A DNA stretch of 64,000 bases from Streptococcus acidominimus (GCF_001921825.1 NZ_MSJL01000003.1:1-64000), one strand, 5' to 3'; shown: positions 24,986-35,557, numbered from the stretch's first letter. Numbers and translations are program-made. The notes: generated from the letters alone by a model not told the origin.

Positions 24986-26603
24986 TTAAAACGGCGAGTG
25001 TTTGATAGGGTTTGAGGGTGATTGTTTTGCTGATGGTGGTGTCTGCGTAGTTGCTGATGAGGATTTTACCGTCTGCGTAGTGGGCGGGGATTTCAAGTTC
25101 AACTTCTTTGCCAAAGAAGTTGTTGAGGACGAGAAGTTTTTGGTCTCCGAGGCTGCGTTCAAAGGCGTAGACGCTGTCGCTATCCTGATAGGCAGCGGTG
25201 TAGTCGCCTTCAGCAATGATTGGCAGGGTCTTGCGTAGGCGAATGAGTTCTTGATAGAAGGTGAAGATTGGTCCTGTCTTTTCAGTTTCAACGTTGATTT
25301 CTGGGTAGGATTTTCCTGCCTTGAGCCAAGGAGTACCAGTCGTAAAGCCAGCGTGTTCGCTTGCATCCCACTGCATTGGCGTGCGGGAGTTATCACGCGA
25401 TTTGGCTTGGATAATGGCAAAGGCTTGCTCCGGTGTTTTGCCTTGCTCCAGCATGATTTGATAAGCATTGAGACTTTCCACATCAACATAATCTGCCATT
25501 GAATCGTAGTCGGGGTCAAGCATACCGATTTCTTCGCCCATGTAAATGTAAGGTGTTCCGCGCGAGAGGTGGATAGAGGCTGCCAGCATGGTTGCGCCTT
25601 CGCTCCTGAAATGTTTGACATCAACAAATCGGTTAAGGGCACGGGGTTGGTCATGGTTGTTGTAAAAGAGTGCGTTCCAACCATCACCCTTGCTCATGCC
25701 CTCTCCCCATGTATGGAAAAGGCGTTTTAATTCTGGGAAATCAAAGTCTGTAATGGTCCATTTTTGCCCATCCTGATAGTCGACTTTGAGGTGATGGAAG
25801 TTAAAGGCCATGCTCAATTCCTCACGGTCAGGTGCGGTATACAGGATACAGTTTTCAATGGTCGTAGCCGACATTTCCCCAACCGTCATAAAGCCGTCTT
25901 CAGTTCCGAAGGTCGCCTGGTTCATCATCTTGAGGTATTCATGCGTGATGGGGCGATCGGTATAGGCAGGTTTTCCGTCATTGATTGGACAATTTTCTAG
26001 GACTTCATCTTTTCCGATAAGGTTGATCACATCAAAGCGAAAACCTTTGACTCCCTTGTCTTTCCAGAAATTGACGACCTTGAACAGTTCCTCTCGAACA
26101 TGCGGGTTGCGCCAGTTGAGGTCTGCCTGGGACTTATCAAAGAGGTGGAGGTAGTACTTACCAGTCTCGCCAAAAGGTGCCCAGGCGCTACCACCGAATT
26201 TTGAGATCCAGTCGGTCGGTTCATCGCGTAGGATAAAGAAATCTTGATAGTAGCTGTCACCGGCAAGGGCTTTTTGGAACCATTCATGATCGGTTGAGCA
26301 GTGGTTGAGCACCATGTCAAGCATAAACTCAATGCCCAATTCTTTTCCAGCCGCAATCATCTTTTCAAAGTCCGCCATTGTTCCAAAAGCAGGATTGACC
26401 GCTGTGTAGTCTGAAATGTCGTAGCCGTTGTCGCGCTGTGGACTAGGATAGAAAGGATTAAGCCAGATCATATCGATCCCTAATTCTTTCAAATAAGGTA
26501 GCTTCTGAATAATCCCTTGCAAGTCTCCGACACCATTTCCAGTCGTATCCTTGTATGATTTTGGGTAGATCTGATAGACGACCTTGCGTTTATCAATAGT
26601 CAT
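24954..26603 (-). CDS. treC: Trehalose-6-phosphate hydrolase (GH13)
   Basis: 549-residue alpha-glucosidase-type enzyme that splits trehalose-6-phosphate to glucose and glucose-6-phosphate. Motifs: LNPFYPSPQRDNGYDISDY, LDMVLNHCS, GFRFDVIN (nucleophile Asp), VGEMS (acid Glu) and FYNNHDQPR. Start ATG behind AGGAGAAC. The final residues TQDTRTLSNS and the stop are encoded by a mosaic repeat, so the native end seems lost. Same strand as and downstream of the trehalose PTS gene, separated by about 800 bases of repeats. Confidence 0.93.
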   Translation of the reverse strand: MTIDKRKVVYQIYPKSYKDTTGNGVGDLQGIIQKLPYLKELGIDMIWLNPFYPSPQRDNGYDISDYTAVNPAFGTMADFEKMIAAGKELGIEFMLDMVLNHCSTDHEWFQKALAGDSYYQDFFILRDEPTDWISKFGGSAWAPFGETGKYYLHLFDKSQADLNWRNPHVREELFKVVNFWKDKGVKGFRFDVINLIGKDEVLENCPINDGKPAYTDRPITHEYLKMMNQATFGTEDGFMTVGEMSATTIENCILYTAPDREELSMAFNFHHLKVDYQDGQKWTITDFDFPELKRLFHTWGEGMSKGDGWNALFYNNHDQPRALNRFVDVKHFRSEGATMLAASIHLSRGTPYIYMGEEIGMLDPDYDSMADYVDVESLNAYQIMLEQGKTPEQAFAIIQAKSRDNSRTPMQWDASEHAGFTTGTPWLKAGKSYPEINVETEKTGPIFTFYQELIRLRKTLPIIAEGDYTAAYQDSDSVYAFERSLGDQKLLVLNNFFGKEVELEIPAHYADGKILISNYADTTISKTITLKPYQTLAVLTQDTRTLSNS

Positions 26604-26649
26604 ATTGTTCTCCTATTCTATTGAAAGGTATAGCTCGTTTCGTTTATTT

Positions 26650-27185
26650 TTTAATTGAACACGGGCTAAAGCTCGGAAAAAAGAGACGCAACTGTTGCAG
26701 CTTTAGTTGCTTACAGGTTCGGCTCTCTTTAGGGGGACGCAGATATTCTAGTTTTAGCTAGCTACGGCTGTGGCTACCTTTAGGTATAGCCTTCCTTGCT
26801 CCAAAGGTATGGGTACCTTTGGAGGTGGGAAATAGAGGTTTGCAGAGCAAACTCTCATCTAAAAGTTCTGCATCAGTCTCCTATTTTTCGGTCGCTTTTT
26901 TAACGCCCTTTGTATCTTAGGGAATTGAGTTTAGCCTAAAACCTCGGAAAATAGATAAACATTCCTAGAAACTACGCTTCTTCGTCATGTTTTCTAATTT
27001 TCAGTCGGTTTTTTAACGGCTTCACATCTTAACTGAACACGGGCTAAAAGCTCGGAAAAAAGATAGCCTTCCTTGTGTTCGTAGAACACTATGTCAGTCT
27101 CCTATTTTTCGGTCGCTTTTTTAACGCCCTTTGTATCTTATGTAACTGAACACGGGCTAAAGTTACAGGCTTAGCCAGCTTCAAT
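26650..27185. repeat. Mosaic hairpin repeats between treC and treP
   Basis: Contains TTAATTGAACACGGGCTAAA borders, a GGTTTGCAGAGCAAAC hairpin, CCAAAGGTAT-type arms, CTATTTTTCGGTCGCTTTTT twice and CTTTGTATCTTA twice. Several blocks are duplicated within the segment. No gene is supportable; it interrupts what is usually a compact operon. Confidence 0.75.
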
Positions 27186-27190
27186 TGCAA

Positions 27191-27310
27191 TATAGTCATT
27201 TAGTTTATCTTTTATCTACTTTGATAACTCGTCTTGTATCATTGAACTTGAAATAGTTATCAGCTAGACAACTACCTGCAACTTTTGACGAAAACTAAAT
27301 TGGGCTATCT
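27191..27310. mobile_element. MITE-like element, copy 4, degenerate
   Basis: The left end TATAGTCATTTAGTTTATCT is well kept; the right end (ACTAAATTGGGCTATCT) is eroded. Interior TTTGATAACTCGTCTTG and GAAATAGTTATCAGCTAG match copy 1. Confidence 0.5.
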
Positions 27311-27411
27311 AAAAGTAAAACCGAAAGACGATAATAGCAGAAGCCGAGTTCTTCCAGCCAAGTTAAGAATGGGGGAGGAGAGAGCTCAGCTTCAATTGTT
27401 CATTTAGGGTA

Positions 27412-29400
27412 TTATGCTTTAAAAATTGTTTGTCCGCGTTCCACTTGGCGTGGGAGGTCTCCGATAATTTCCGTTGGAAACTCAGAGTAGTTGGTGATGA
27501 TGACAGGTGTCTCTACCACCAGTCCAGCTTCTTTGATTGTCTCAATATCAAAGCTGATTAACTTGTCCCCAGCCTTGATCCGATCACCTTGTTGGATATG
27601 TGCTTCAAAGCCCTTTCCTTCAAGGGAAACAGTATCCATGCCGATATGTATCAGCATTTCAACTCCGTTTGTAGCGGTGATACCAACCGCGTGCTTGGTT
27701 GGAAAGAGGACAGAAACGACGCCGTCAATCGGTGCGGTCAATTCACCCTCACTTGGTTCGATCAGGACACCCTGACCCATTAGACCAGAAGCAAAGACGG
27801 GATCAGTGGCAGTTGCGAGTTCTTTTGCCTGACCAGTCAAGGGGCTGATAATATCAGCAGGAGCCTTTGTTTCGCTTTCTTCAGTTGAGGCTATAACTTC
27901 TTCAGTAGCTTCTTCTTTTTTCACGAATAGACCTGTTTTGGCAAAGACCAAGGTCAAGATAAAGGGTACGACAATGGCAATCACCATGGTCAATACAAAG
28001 GCACCCAAGTATTTAGAATTGATAGAAAGAAGGGCTGGAAGTCCTCCGACCCCAACGGCGTTGGCTTGGATGTTTAACATGACACAGACCAGACCTGCAA
28101 GAGAAGAACCAATCATTCCTGCGACAAATGGATAGATATATTTGACGTTGACCCCAAAGAGGGCTGGCTCTGTGACACCAAGATAGGCAGAGATAGTAGC
28201 GGGAAGAGCCACTTGTGCTTCGCGTTCGTTGTGACGTTTCATGAAGAAGTAGGCAAATACAGCAGAACCTTGAGCGATATTTGACAGTGCAATCATTGGC
28301 CATAGACCGGTTGTGTGAGTGGCAGTATCAGCCACGAGTTGAGTGTCAATCGCGTTGGTCATGTGGTGGAGACCCGTGATCACAAATGGTGCATAGAGGG
28401 CACCGAATACAAGACCGAAGAGCCATTTGAATGAACCGGTTAGACCAGCAAGTACGACTGTCGATAGTCCTTTACCAATCGTCCAACCGATAGGACCAAG
28501 CACTGTGTGGGCAAGGATGAGGGCTGGGACAAGCGAGAGAAAAGGAACGGCGATCATGGAAATCACTTCTGGAGTGACCTTGCGCCAGAATCTTTCAAGA
28601 TGGGCGAGTGACAGTCCCGCAAGGAGGGCTGGGATGACTTGCGCTTGGTAGCCTATACGGGTAATGGATGCAAAGCCGAAGTTCCAAGTCCATTTTTCTG
28701 CAATTTCTGCTGCTGATGTGGTTGGCACAGCGTAGGCATTGAGCAATTGTGGTGACACCAGACAGATACCAAGAACGATACCAAGGATTTGAGTAGTGCC
28801 CATTTTACGGGTGACAGACCAAGTGATTCCGACAGGCAAGAAGTGGAAAATCGCTTCACCTGGTAGCCATAGGAAGTTGTATATTCCATTCCAGAATTGA
28901 GAAATATCGGCGATAGTATTGTAGACGGGTTCTCCTTGCTCATTGACCTGCTTAACGCCGTCAATGATTTTTCGACCGAGCCATTCCATCTGCATCTCTC
29001 CAAGGACGTTACGGAAACCGAGGATCAAGCCCCCAACGACCAAGGCTGGAATAATCGGTGTGAAGATTTCAGCAAGCATGGTCATCACGCGCTGGATCAT
29101 GTTTTGGTTGCTCTTTGCTGCAGATTTTGCGGCTTCTTTTGAGACTCCTTCAATACCTGAAATCGCGGTGAAGTCATTGTAGAAGATAGGGACATCATTT
29201 CCGATAATGACTTGGAACTGACCTGCGTTGGTGAAGGTTCCTTTGACAGCAGGAATGGTTTCGATTGTTTTGACATCTGCTTTTTGGGGATCTCCCAAGA
29301 CGAAACGCATCCGCGTTGCGCAGTGTGTAACGGCTGTAACGTTTTCCTTACCACCGATTGCTTCAAGGAGGGTCTTAGCCTCTTGTTCAAATTTTCCCAT
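27412..29400 (-). CDS. treP: Trehalose PTS transporter, EIIBCA
   Basis: 662 residues: an EIIB domain with phospho-Cys in THCATRMRF, a multi-helix EIIC domain (about 105-480) and a C-terminal EIIA domain with the active His in EMLIHIGMDTV. It imports trehalose as trehalose-6-phosphate. I start at the ATG ending at 29400, with AAGGAA upstream and MGKFEQEAKTLL as the usual EIIB start; an extended frame to 29514 has no good ribosome site. Likely repressed by TreR at the palindrome 29453-29472. Confidence 0.93.
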   Translation of the reverse strand: MGKFEQEAKTLLEAIGGKENVTAVTHCATRMRFVLGDPQKADVKTIETIPAVKGTFTNAGQFQVIIGNDVPIFYNDFTAISGIEGVSKEAAKSAAKSNQNMIQRVMTMLAEIFTPIIPALVVGGLILGFRNVLGEMQMEWLGRKIIDGVKQVNEQGEPVYNTIADISQFWNGIYNFLWLPGEAIFHFLPVGITWSVTRKMGTTQILGIVLGICLVSPQLLNAYAVPTTSAAEIAEKWTWNFGFASITRIGYQAQVIPALLAGLSLAHLERFWRKVTPEVISMIAVPFLSLVPALILAHTVLGPIGWTIGKGLSTVVLAGLTGSFKWLFGLVFGALYAPFVITGLHHMTNAIDTQLVADTATHTTGLWPMIALSNIAQGSAVFAYFFMKRHNEREAQVALPATISAYLGVTEPALFGVNVKYIYPFVAGMIGSSLAGLVCVMLNIQANAVGVGGLPALLSINSKYLGAFVLTMVIAIVVPFILTLVFAKTGLFVKKEEATEEVIASTEESETKAPADIISPLTGQAKELATATDPVFASGLMGQGVLIEPSEGELTAPIDGVVSVLFPTKHAVGITATNGVEMLIHIGMDTVSLEGKGFEAHIQQGDRIKAGDKLISFDIETIKEAGLVVETPVIITNYSEFPTEIIGDLPRQVERGQTIFKA

Positions 29401-29452
29401 TGATCTGTTTTCCTTAGACGATAGCTGAACTATGTCTCCTTTCTTTTTCGTA

Positions 29453-29472
29453 AAATTTGTACGGACAAATTT
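29453..29472. promoter_or_regulatory. Probable TreR operator
   Basis: AAATTTGT and ACAAATTT arms around ACGG form a palindrome in the gap between the divergent treP and treR genes, of the TTGTnnnnACAA type bound by TreR regulators. Confidence 0.6.
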
Positions 29473-29541
29473 AAAAGACAAAAATATTGTATCCGATTTC
29501 AAGATGGATTGCAAGCTTTTTTTTCAAAAAAATTTAGATTT

Positions 29542-29550
29542 TGTTATAAT
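29542..29550 (+). promoter_or_regulatory. Extended -10 promoter of treR
   Basis: TGTTATAAT at 29542-29550. Transcription would begin near 29557, which places the AGGAG at 29551 outside the message and argues for the treR start further downstream. Confidence 0.5.
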
Positions 29551-29592
29551 AGGAGCAGTTGTATGATAAAAAGCAGACCAATGGAAAGAATG

Positions 29593-30306
29593 ATGAAAAA
29601 ATATCAGGAAATTTTCAATAATATAAAAGAAAAAATTGAAGGAAATATCTATCCAGCAGAGCATGTCTTGCCGACGGAAAAAGAGCTGCAGCGTCAGTAT
29701 CAGGTCAGTCGTGATACGATCCGTAAAGCATTGGCCATGCTGACAGAGCGCGGATTGATCCAAAAGGTACAGGGAAAGGGATCATTGGTTTTAAGGCAGG
29801 AGTTGCTTGATTTTCCGGTGTCGGGACTTACCTCCTATCAAGAATTGACCCAATCGCTTCATGTGGACAGTCATACGGAGGTGGTGAGCTTGGAGCTTCT
29901 GACCGTTACGAGCACTTTATCCCAGTTGACGGGTTTTGAACCTTACAGTCAGGTTTGGAAACTTGTCCGTATAAGGTCGATTGACGGTAAGATTTCGGTC
30001 CTTGATACGGATTATCTGTCGCATGATCTGGTTCCACATTTGCCCAAGGAGATTGCTCAAGTTTCCATCTATGCCTATTTAGAAGGGGATCTGGGTCTGG
30101 ATATTGCTTATGCCCAAAAGGAAATCACGGTTGAGCCGACCAATCGGCAGGAAAGAGACTTGATGCAGACTAAGGATGATTACTTGGTTCAAATTCGCTC
30201 ACGTGTCTTTTTAGGCAATACCCAACAGTTCCAATACACAGAAAGCAAACATAAGATTGATAAGTTTCGCTTTGTTGATTTTGCGCGACGAAAGAAAATG
30301 CTGTGA
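29593..30306 (+). CDS. treR: Trehalose operon repressor, GntR family
   Basis: 237 residues: an N-terminal winged helix (LPTEKELQRQYQVSRDTIRKAL) and a UTRA effector domain, which in TreR binds trehalose-6-phosphate. I choose ATG 29593 (MKKYQEIF), with GGAAAG upstream; ATG 29563 or 29581 are alternatives. Divergent from the treP-treC genes it should control. Confidence 0.88.
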   Translation: MKKYQEIFNNIKEKIEGNIYPAEHVLPTEKELQRQYQVSRDTIRKALAMLTERGLIQKVQGKGSLVLRQELLDFPVSGLTSYQELTQSLHVDSHTEVVSLELLTVTSTLSQLTGFEPYSQVWKLVRIRSIDGKISVLDTDYLSHDLVPHLPKEIAQVSIYAYLEGDLGLDIAYAQKEITVEPTNRQERDLMQTKDDYLVQIRSRVFLGNTQQFQYTESKHKIDKFRFVDFARRKKML

Positions 30307-30380
30307 TTTCCGTCAAGAGCATAGCATGCCGATTAGCCAAACGGCTGATTTTAGGATATAATAGTAGGTGAGGTAATTTT

Positions 30381-30692
30381 ATGGCAAATTTAAATCGATA
30401 CAAATTTACATTCGGAGACAAGCAGTTGACGCTCACAACAGAGCATGACAATCTTTTTATGGAAGAAATTGAGCGGATTGCGCAGGAAAAATACCAGGCA
30501 ATCAAAGAAAAGATGCCGACAGCAGATCCTGAGACGCTGGCCTTGTTGCTTGCGATCAATGCCTTATCTGTCCAATTGAAACGGGAGATGGAGCATGAGA
30601 AAGTAGAGGCTGAACTGGCGAGTATGAAAGAAAAAGTTCTCAAGAAAAATCTAACCCTTTTAGATTTAGATGAACTTGAGGATCCGTCATGA
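30381..30692 (+). CDS. zapA: Cell division protein ZapA-like
   Basis: 103 residues, with the ZapA-type start NRYKFTFGDKQLTLTTEHD and a helical coiled C-terminus (ALLLAINALSVQLKREMEHEK). ZapA promotes FtsZ bundling. In streptococci it precedes cvpA and mutS2, as here. A TATAAT lies at 30357-30362. Its stop overlaps cvpA by 4 bases. Confidence 0.8.
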   Translation: MANLNRYKFTFGDKQLTLTTEHDNLFMEEIERIAQEKYQAIKEKMPTADPETLALLLAINALSVQLKREMEHEKVEAELASMKEKVLKKNLTLLDLDELEDPS

Positions 30693-31234
30693 TAACATTG
30701 CTTTTACTGATAATCTTATTATGGAGTTTTTATATTGGTTATAGTAGGGGGATTGTGCTACAAAGCTATTACACCTTTGCCAGTATCTTTGCTCTTATCA
30801 TTGCGGCAGGTCAGTTTAAAAAACTCGTCCAGCTACTCTACTTGTGGGTACCGTTTGCCACAGCAAGTCAGGGAGCTAGTACCTACTATTTTGATAGCCA
30901 ATACTTGTTCAGCTTAGATAAGATTTTCTATGCGGGCCTAGCCTTTTTGGTCGTTTATATACTTGTCTATGCGGTGATGAGACTGCTAGGGCTCTTGATG
31001 CACTTGGTACGTTTTGCTGATCCAGATACGACAGTAACCAATGTTGTCAGCGGGAGCTTAGCGGTTATCGTAGCGCTTCTCTCCTTGCAGATTGTTCTGA
31101 CCATTGCAGCAACCATTCCGCTTGCATCAGTGCAAGAGACGCTCCATAAGAGTTGGCTGGCGAATGCGATTATCCAATATACGCCCATTACGAGCAGCCT
31201 GTTTAAAAACTTGTGGATTGCTGTGATTGGATAA
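30689..31234 (+). CDS. CvpA family membrane protein
   Basis: 181 residues with four predicted membrane helices (about 1-22, 28-48, 72-100, 113-140), matching the colicin V production protein family by topology and by its place between zapA and mutS2. Function in streptococci is unknown. About 890 bases of mosaic repeats separate it from mutS2. Confidence 0.8.
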   Translation: MITLLLLIILLWSFYIGYSRGIVLQSYYTFASIFALIIAAGQFKKLVQLLYLWVPFATASQGASTYYFDSQYLFSLDKIFYAGLAFLVVYILVYAVMRLLGLLMHLVRFADPDTTVTNVVSGSLAVIVALLSLQIVLTIAATIPLASVQETLHKSWLANAIIQYTPITSSLFKNLWIAVIG

Positions 31235-31249
31235 TAGGAGACTTATTTC

Positions 31250-32118
31250 GTTGAAAAGGGGTTGAGCACATGTTGCCCAGTCCCTCTGTTTTTACAGGTA
31301 AGACTGATACAGGTCATAGGAAGATAGGGACGAAAGAGGATACGAGACTTGGTGGAGAGGAGCTGCACTAGCTAGAAACCAGTATGTGTTACTTTAGGGA
31401 GCTAGTCTAATTGGCTATTTTTAGGAAATAAGTTGAAAATCCCGCAGGAGCTTTTTACTCGTCAAAACTCCTATTTTGCCGTAGCTGTTACGAGCTTGCT
31501 CGTTGTACAGATACGGTATTAACAGTTAGGAAAGTGACTGTTAATACATAAATGGGGTATGCTTTGCTCGCTTCAACAGTCTAGGAATAGACTGTTGAAG
31601 GTTGGAAATAAAACGAGTGCAACTCGTGTCAAACAGTCTAGGAATAGACTGTGGGAGGTTGGAAATAAAACGAGTGCAACTCGTGTCACACGCTCTCGTA
31701 TCTTGTATAATTGAACTCGGATTAAGAGCTGTGTAAAAAAGATAGATTTCCTCGTGTTCATGGAACACCACGTCAATCTCCTATTTTTACTTTACTCTTC
31801 GCGTCCTCTGTATCTACACGTCCTAAACTCTGTGCGAAAAAGAGACGCAGCTGTCTAGGTTTAGCTAGTTATAGCTGTGGCTACCTTTAGGTATAAATCT
31901 TCCTAGCTCCAAAGGTATGGGATACCTTTGGAGGCGGGAAATAGAAGTTTGCAGAGCAAACTCTCGTCTAAAAGCTCTGCGTCAGATTTCCTAGTTTACC
32001 GTAACTGTTGCAGGCTATGCCTGCTTTACAGGTACAGTAATAACAGTCAGGGAAGTGACTGTTATTACCTGAAGAAGTGCGCTGTGAGTTTTTAACGGGC
32101 TTTGTATCTTGTTGGAGA
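31250..32118. repeat. Mosaic hairpin repeats between cvpA and mutS2
   Basis: Contains a tandem pair of about 65 bp (31572-31686) with AACAGTCTAGGAATAGACTG and ACGAGTGCAACTCGTGTC; a GTTTGCAGAGCAAAC hairpin; CCAAAGGTAT-type arms; an ACAGTCAGGGAAGTGACTGT palindrome; and two ACAGGTACAGTAATAACAGT-like or ACAGATACGGTATTAACAGT-like segments. It ends with CTTTGTATCTTG immediately before the mutS2 ribosome site. No gene is supportable. Confidence 0.8.
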
Positions 32119-32125
32119 AAGAAAG

Positions 32126-34459
32126 ATGAATCAAAAAATAATGGAAACGTTGGAGTTTCAGAAGGTCAAGGCCTTATTGGAACCCTTTATTTTGACAGAA
32201 CAGGGGGCTCTTGAATTGCAGGAGCTTATGCCCATGACAGATGAGGCGCGGATTCAGCAAGCCTTTGATGAAGTGGTAGATATGGGCCAGCTCTTTGTGG
32301 AGCGTCCCCACTTTAGCTTAGGGGCTACGGTTGATATTGCGCCTGCTACCAAACGTCTGGACTTGGAAGCAAATCTCAATATTCCTGAACTTTTGGCGGT
32401 CAAAAAGGTCTTAGAAGTGTCAAAGGATTTGGTAGATTTTTACCAGCAGTTGGAAAATGTAGACTTGGTTCGCCTGCCGTCTTTGTTTGAAAAAATTGAA
32501 CTTTTCCCCCATATTCAAGGGAGCTTGCAGGCTATCAATAATGCGGGCTTTGTAGAAGATTTTGCTAGTGAAAAGTTGGCGCAAATTCGTAGAAAGATTC
32601 GCGAATCGGAGGAGCAAATCAGACAGGTCTTGCAGGAGCTACTCAAGACCAAGAGTGATATCTTGACGGATACGGTTCTGGCTAGTCGGAATGGTCGCAA
32701 TGTCCTTCCTGTCAAAAATACCTACCGTAACCGGATCTCGGGTGTGGTTCATGATATTTCAGCGTCTGGGTCAACAGTCTATATTGAGCCACGTGCGGTC
32801 GTCTCTCTCAATGAAGAAATGACCCATGCTAAGGCGGAGGAACGGCATGAAATTAGCCGTATCTTGCAGGAATTATCGACCATGTTGCGACCGCATAGCC
32901 GGGTTGTGCGCAATAACGCTTGGGTGATCGGTCACCTTGATCTTATCCGTGCCAAGCACCTATTTGCCCGCACTTATCAGGCTACCATTCCTAGTTTGTC
33001 CTCGACCAAGGATATTGCCCTCTTAAATGTCCGCCATCCGCTCTTGGCACATCCTGTGCCCAATGATTTGTATTTCAGGGAAGACCTAACCGCTATCGTG
33101 ATTACTGGTCCCAATACGGGTGGTAAGACCATTATGTTAAAGACACTTGGGCTAACTCACATCATGGCTCAATCAGGTTTGCCCATTCTAGCGGATAAGG
33201 GGAGCCGAGTTGCTCTCTTTCGTGAGATGTTTGCAGATATTGGGGACGAACAGTCGATTGAGCAAAGTCTATCGACCTTTTCCAGTCACATGACCCACAC
33301 GGTGGGTATTTTGGCGACTGCTGACCAAGATTCTCTCATCTTATTTGACGAATTGGGGGCTGGGACTGACCCGCAGGAAGGTGCCTCTCTTGCCATGGCT
33401 ATCTTAGAAGACTTGCGCTTGCGGGGGATAAAGACGATGGCGACGACCCATTATCCTGAATTAAAAGCCTACGGCATTGAGACGGTCGGTGTAGAAAATG
33501 CCAGCATGGAGTTTGATAGTCAGAGCCTGCGACCAACCTACAAATTCATGCAGGGGGTTCCGGGTCGCTCCAATGCCTTTGATATTGCCAAGCGTCTCGG
33601 CTTATCGACAGCTATCATTAGTGATGCCGAAAGGATGACGAAGACGGACAGCGATGTCAATCACATCATTGAAAAGCTAGAAGCACAGACGGTGGAAAGT
33701 AGGAAGCGTCTTGATACGATCCGTGAGGTAGAGCAGGAAAATCTCAAGATGAACCGGGTCTTGAAGAAACTCTATCATGAATTTTCACGGGAGAAAGAAG
33801 CAGAGCTAAACAAGGCACGCTTAGAAGCCCAAGAGATTGTCACCCTAGCACTGGCAGAAAGTGATGATATTTTAAAAAATCTTCATAGTCAGGCCAGTCT
33901 AAAACCGCATCAGATTATCGAGGCGAAGAGTCAGTTGAAAAAGTTAGCGCCAGAAGTTGTCGATCTTTCTAAAAATAAGGTTTTGAAAAAGGCTAAGAAA
34001 GAAAAAGCGGCGCGCGTGGGTGATGATATTTTGGTGATCAGTTATGGCCAGCGTGGTACTCTAGTTAAGCAGCTAAAAGACGGTCGCTGGGAGGCACAGG
34101 TCGGCTTGATTAAGATGACACTCAAGGCAGATGAATTTACCTTAATTAAGACTGAAAAAGAAGAGAAGCCAAAACCAAAACAAGTTCACCTTGTCAAACG
34201 TGCTTCTGGAAAAGGCCCCAAAGCTCGCCTTGATTTGCGTGGAAAACGCTATGAGGCAGCCATGCAGGAATTGGATGAATTTATCGACCAAGCCTTGCTC
34301 AATAATATGTCTCAAGTGGACATCATTCATGGTATTGGAACAGGTGTTATCCGCGAAGGGGTCACCAAGTATCTCCGTCGAAACAAGCATGTCAAAGAAT
34401 TTGGCTATGCACCGCAGAATGCGGGAGGAAGTGGGGCAACCATTGTGACCTTTAAATAG
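32126..34459 (+). CDS. mutS2: Endonuclease MutS2 / ribosome rescue factor
   Basis: 777 residues: MutS-like core, Walker [23 protein letters not shown] (Walker B), THYPELK, a long coiled coil, and a C-terminal Smr domain with [12 protein letters not shown] and [11 protein letters not shown]. In related bacteria it acts on collided ribosomes and in recombination control. ATG 32126 with GGAGAAAG upstream; an in-frame extension to 32102 comes only from the repeat. The repeat border lies about 10 bases from the start region. Confidence 0.95.
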   Translation: MNQKIMETLEFQKVKALLEPFILTEQGALELQELMPMTDEARIQQAFDEVVDMGQLFVERPHFSLGATVDIAPATKRLDLEANLNIPELLAVKKVLEVSKDLVDFYQQLENVDLVRLPSLFEKIELFPHIQGSLQAINNAGFVEDFASEKLAQIRRKIRESEEQIRQVLQELLKTKSDILTDTVLASRNGRNVLPVKNTYRNRISGVVHDISASGSTVYIEPRAVVSLNEEMTHAKAEERHEISRILQELSTMLRPHSRVVRNNAWVIGHLDLIRAKHLFARTYQATIPSLSSTKDIALLNVRHPLLAHPVPNDLYFREDLTAIVITGPNTGGKTIMLKTLGLTHIMAQSGLPILADKGSRVALFREMFADIGDEQSIEQSLSTFSSHMTHTVGILATADQDSLILFDELGAGTDPQEGASLAMAILEDLRLRGIKTMATTHYPELKAYGIETVGVENASMEFDSQSLRPTYKFMQGVPGRSNAFDIAKRLGLSTAIISDAERMTKTDSDVNHIIEKLEAQTVESRKRLDTIREVEQENLKMNRVLKKLYHEFSREKEAELNKARLEAQEIVTLALAESDDILKNLHSQASLKPHQIIEAKSQLKKLAPEVVDLSKNKVLKKAKKEKAARVGDDILVISYGQRGTLVKQLKDGRWEAQVGLIKMTLKADEFTLIKTEKEEKPKPKQVHLVKRASGKGPKARLDLRGKRYEAAMQELDEFIDQALLNNMSQVDIIHGIGTGVIREGVTKYLRRNKHVKEFGYAPQNAGGSGATIVTFK

Positions 34460-34527
34460 CTTTGTTTGAAAATGAGTGATACTTAATAACACGATTGGTT
34501 TTTCGGCATAAAGGAAAGGAGTAGGCA

Positions 34528-35211
34528 ATGCTCATTAGAAAGTACCAGACTGGTGATGAAAAAGGCTGGGTCTATACCAAGGCACTTAGCTATCTCTTTT
34601 CTCCCTTTTTTGATGACAGGGAGACGGTAAAGCCTCCCTTAAATACAGACATTTATGCTCACCGCATAGAGTGGGTGGCAGAAATAGCTGGACAGGTTGT
34701 GGGCTTGTTGGACATTGATATTTACAATCAAGAGTGTAGTCAGTCTTATAGATACGCCCCAGCCAATAAGGTAGCCTATTTCACCAATCTGGCAGTTCAT
34801 CCAGATTATCAAGGGCAAGGCATTGCTCAGGCTCTCTATGCGAAAGCCTTGGGTGAATTGCAGGAACATCAGGTAGAAAAATTAGCTATTTTTACGCGTG
34901 AGGGTGATGTCGCCAATCATCTTTATCAAAAATGGGGTGGTAAGCTCGTCTGTGTCGATTACCTCGTTATCGGTCAACCCAAGGATACACCTAAGGTTCG
35001 GTTTGGTGTGGAGTTGGACGAGGGGCGCTTATCTTTGACAGATAGGGCTGGGCAAGCCCTACCCTACTATCTCCGAGAGGGGATTTATATCGTTGCTGCT
35101 CAGGCAGATTTAGACCTGTTTGACATTAGACTATCAAGAATTGACATATATAGTGGATATTTTGCCGGCGTAGCAAATATTTTGAAAAAGCTTTCTTTTG
35201 GTGTAGAATAA
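34528..35211 (+). CDS. GNAT-family N-acetyltransferase
   Basis: 227 residues. The acetyl-CoA binding motif is AYFTNLAVHPDYQGQGIAQALYAKAL (about 85-110), preceded by GQVVGLLDIDIY. The C-terminal 70 residues are extra to the minimal fold. Substrate unknown. Lies between mutS2 and trxA with AAAGGAG upstream. Confidence 0.85.
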   Translation: MLIRKYQTGDEKGWVYTKALSYLFSPFFDDRETVKPPLNTDIYAHRIEWVAEIAGQVVGLLDIDIYNQECSQSYRYAPANKVAYFTNLAVHPDYQGQGIAQALYAKALGELQEHQVEKLAIFTREGDVANHLYQKWGGKLVCVDYLVIGQPKDTPKVRFGVELDEGRLSLTDRAGQALPYYLREGIYIVAAQADLDLFDIRLSRIDIYSGYFAGVANILKKLSFGVE

Positions 35212-35238
35212 CAGTACAAAGAAAAAAGGAGAACGAAT

Positions 35239-35553
35239 ATGGTTCAAGCAGTTACTGATGCAAACTTTGTCGAAGAAACCAAAGAAGGTCTTGTCTTGAT
35301 TGATTTTTGGGCAACTTGGTGTGGTCCATGCCGCATGCAGGCACCTATCTTGGAGCAACTAGCAGAAGAAATTCATGAAGATGAATTGAAGATTTTGAAA
35401 ATGGATGTTGATGAAAATCCAAATACAGCTCGCGAATTTGGAATCATGTCCATCCCAACCCTCCTATTTAAGAAAGATGGAGAAGTTGTCAAACAAGTTG
35501 CTGGTGTCCATAGCAAAGAGCAGCTCAAGGCCATTGTCGCTGAACTTGCATAA
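35239..35553 (+). CDS. trxA: Thioredoxin
   Basis: 104-residue cytoplasmic disulfide reductase with the WCGPC active site (Cys28, Cys31), the cis-Pro in MSIPTLLFK and a typical C-terminal LKAIVAELA. Strong AAAAGGAG upstream. Terminator at 35558-35588. Confidence 0.96.
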   Translation: MVQAVTDANFVEETKEGLVLIDFWATWCGPCRMQAPILEQLAEEIHEDELKILKMDVDENPNTAREFGIMSIPTLLFKKDGEVVKQVAGVHSKEQLKAIVAELA

Positions 35554-35557
35554 AAAG

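Noticed and set aside
24986..25687. 233-residue minus-strand ORF
   Set aside because: Lies inside treC in another frame, with Ser/Thr/Pro-rich composition typical of a shadow frame.
31541..31776. Minus-strand ORFs with a repeated peptide
   Set aside because: The peptide repeat comes from the tandem DNA hairpin unit; kept only as a repeat observation.
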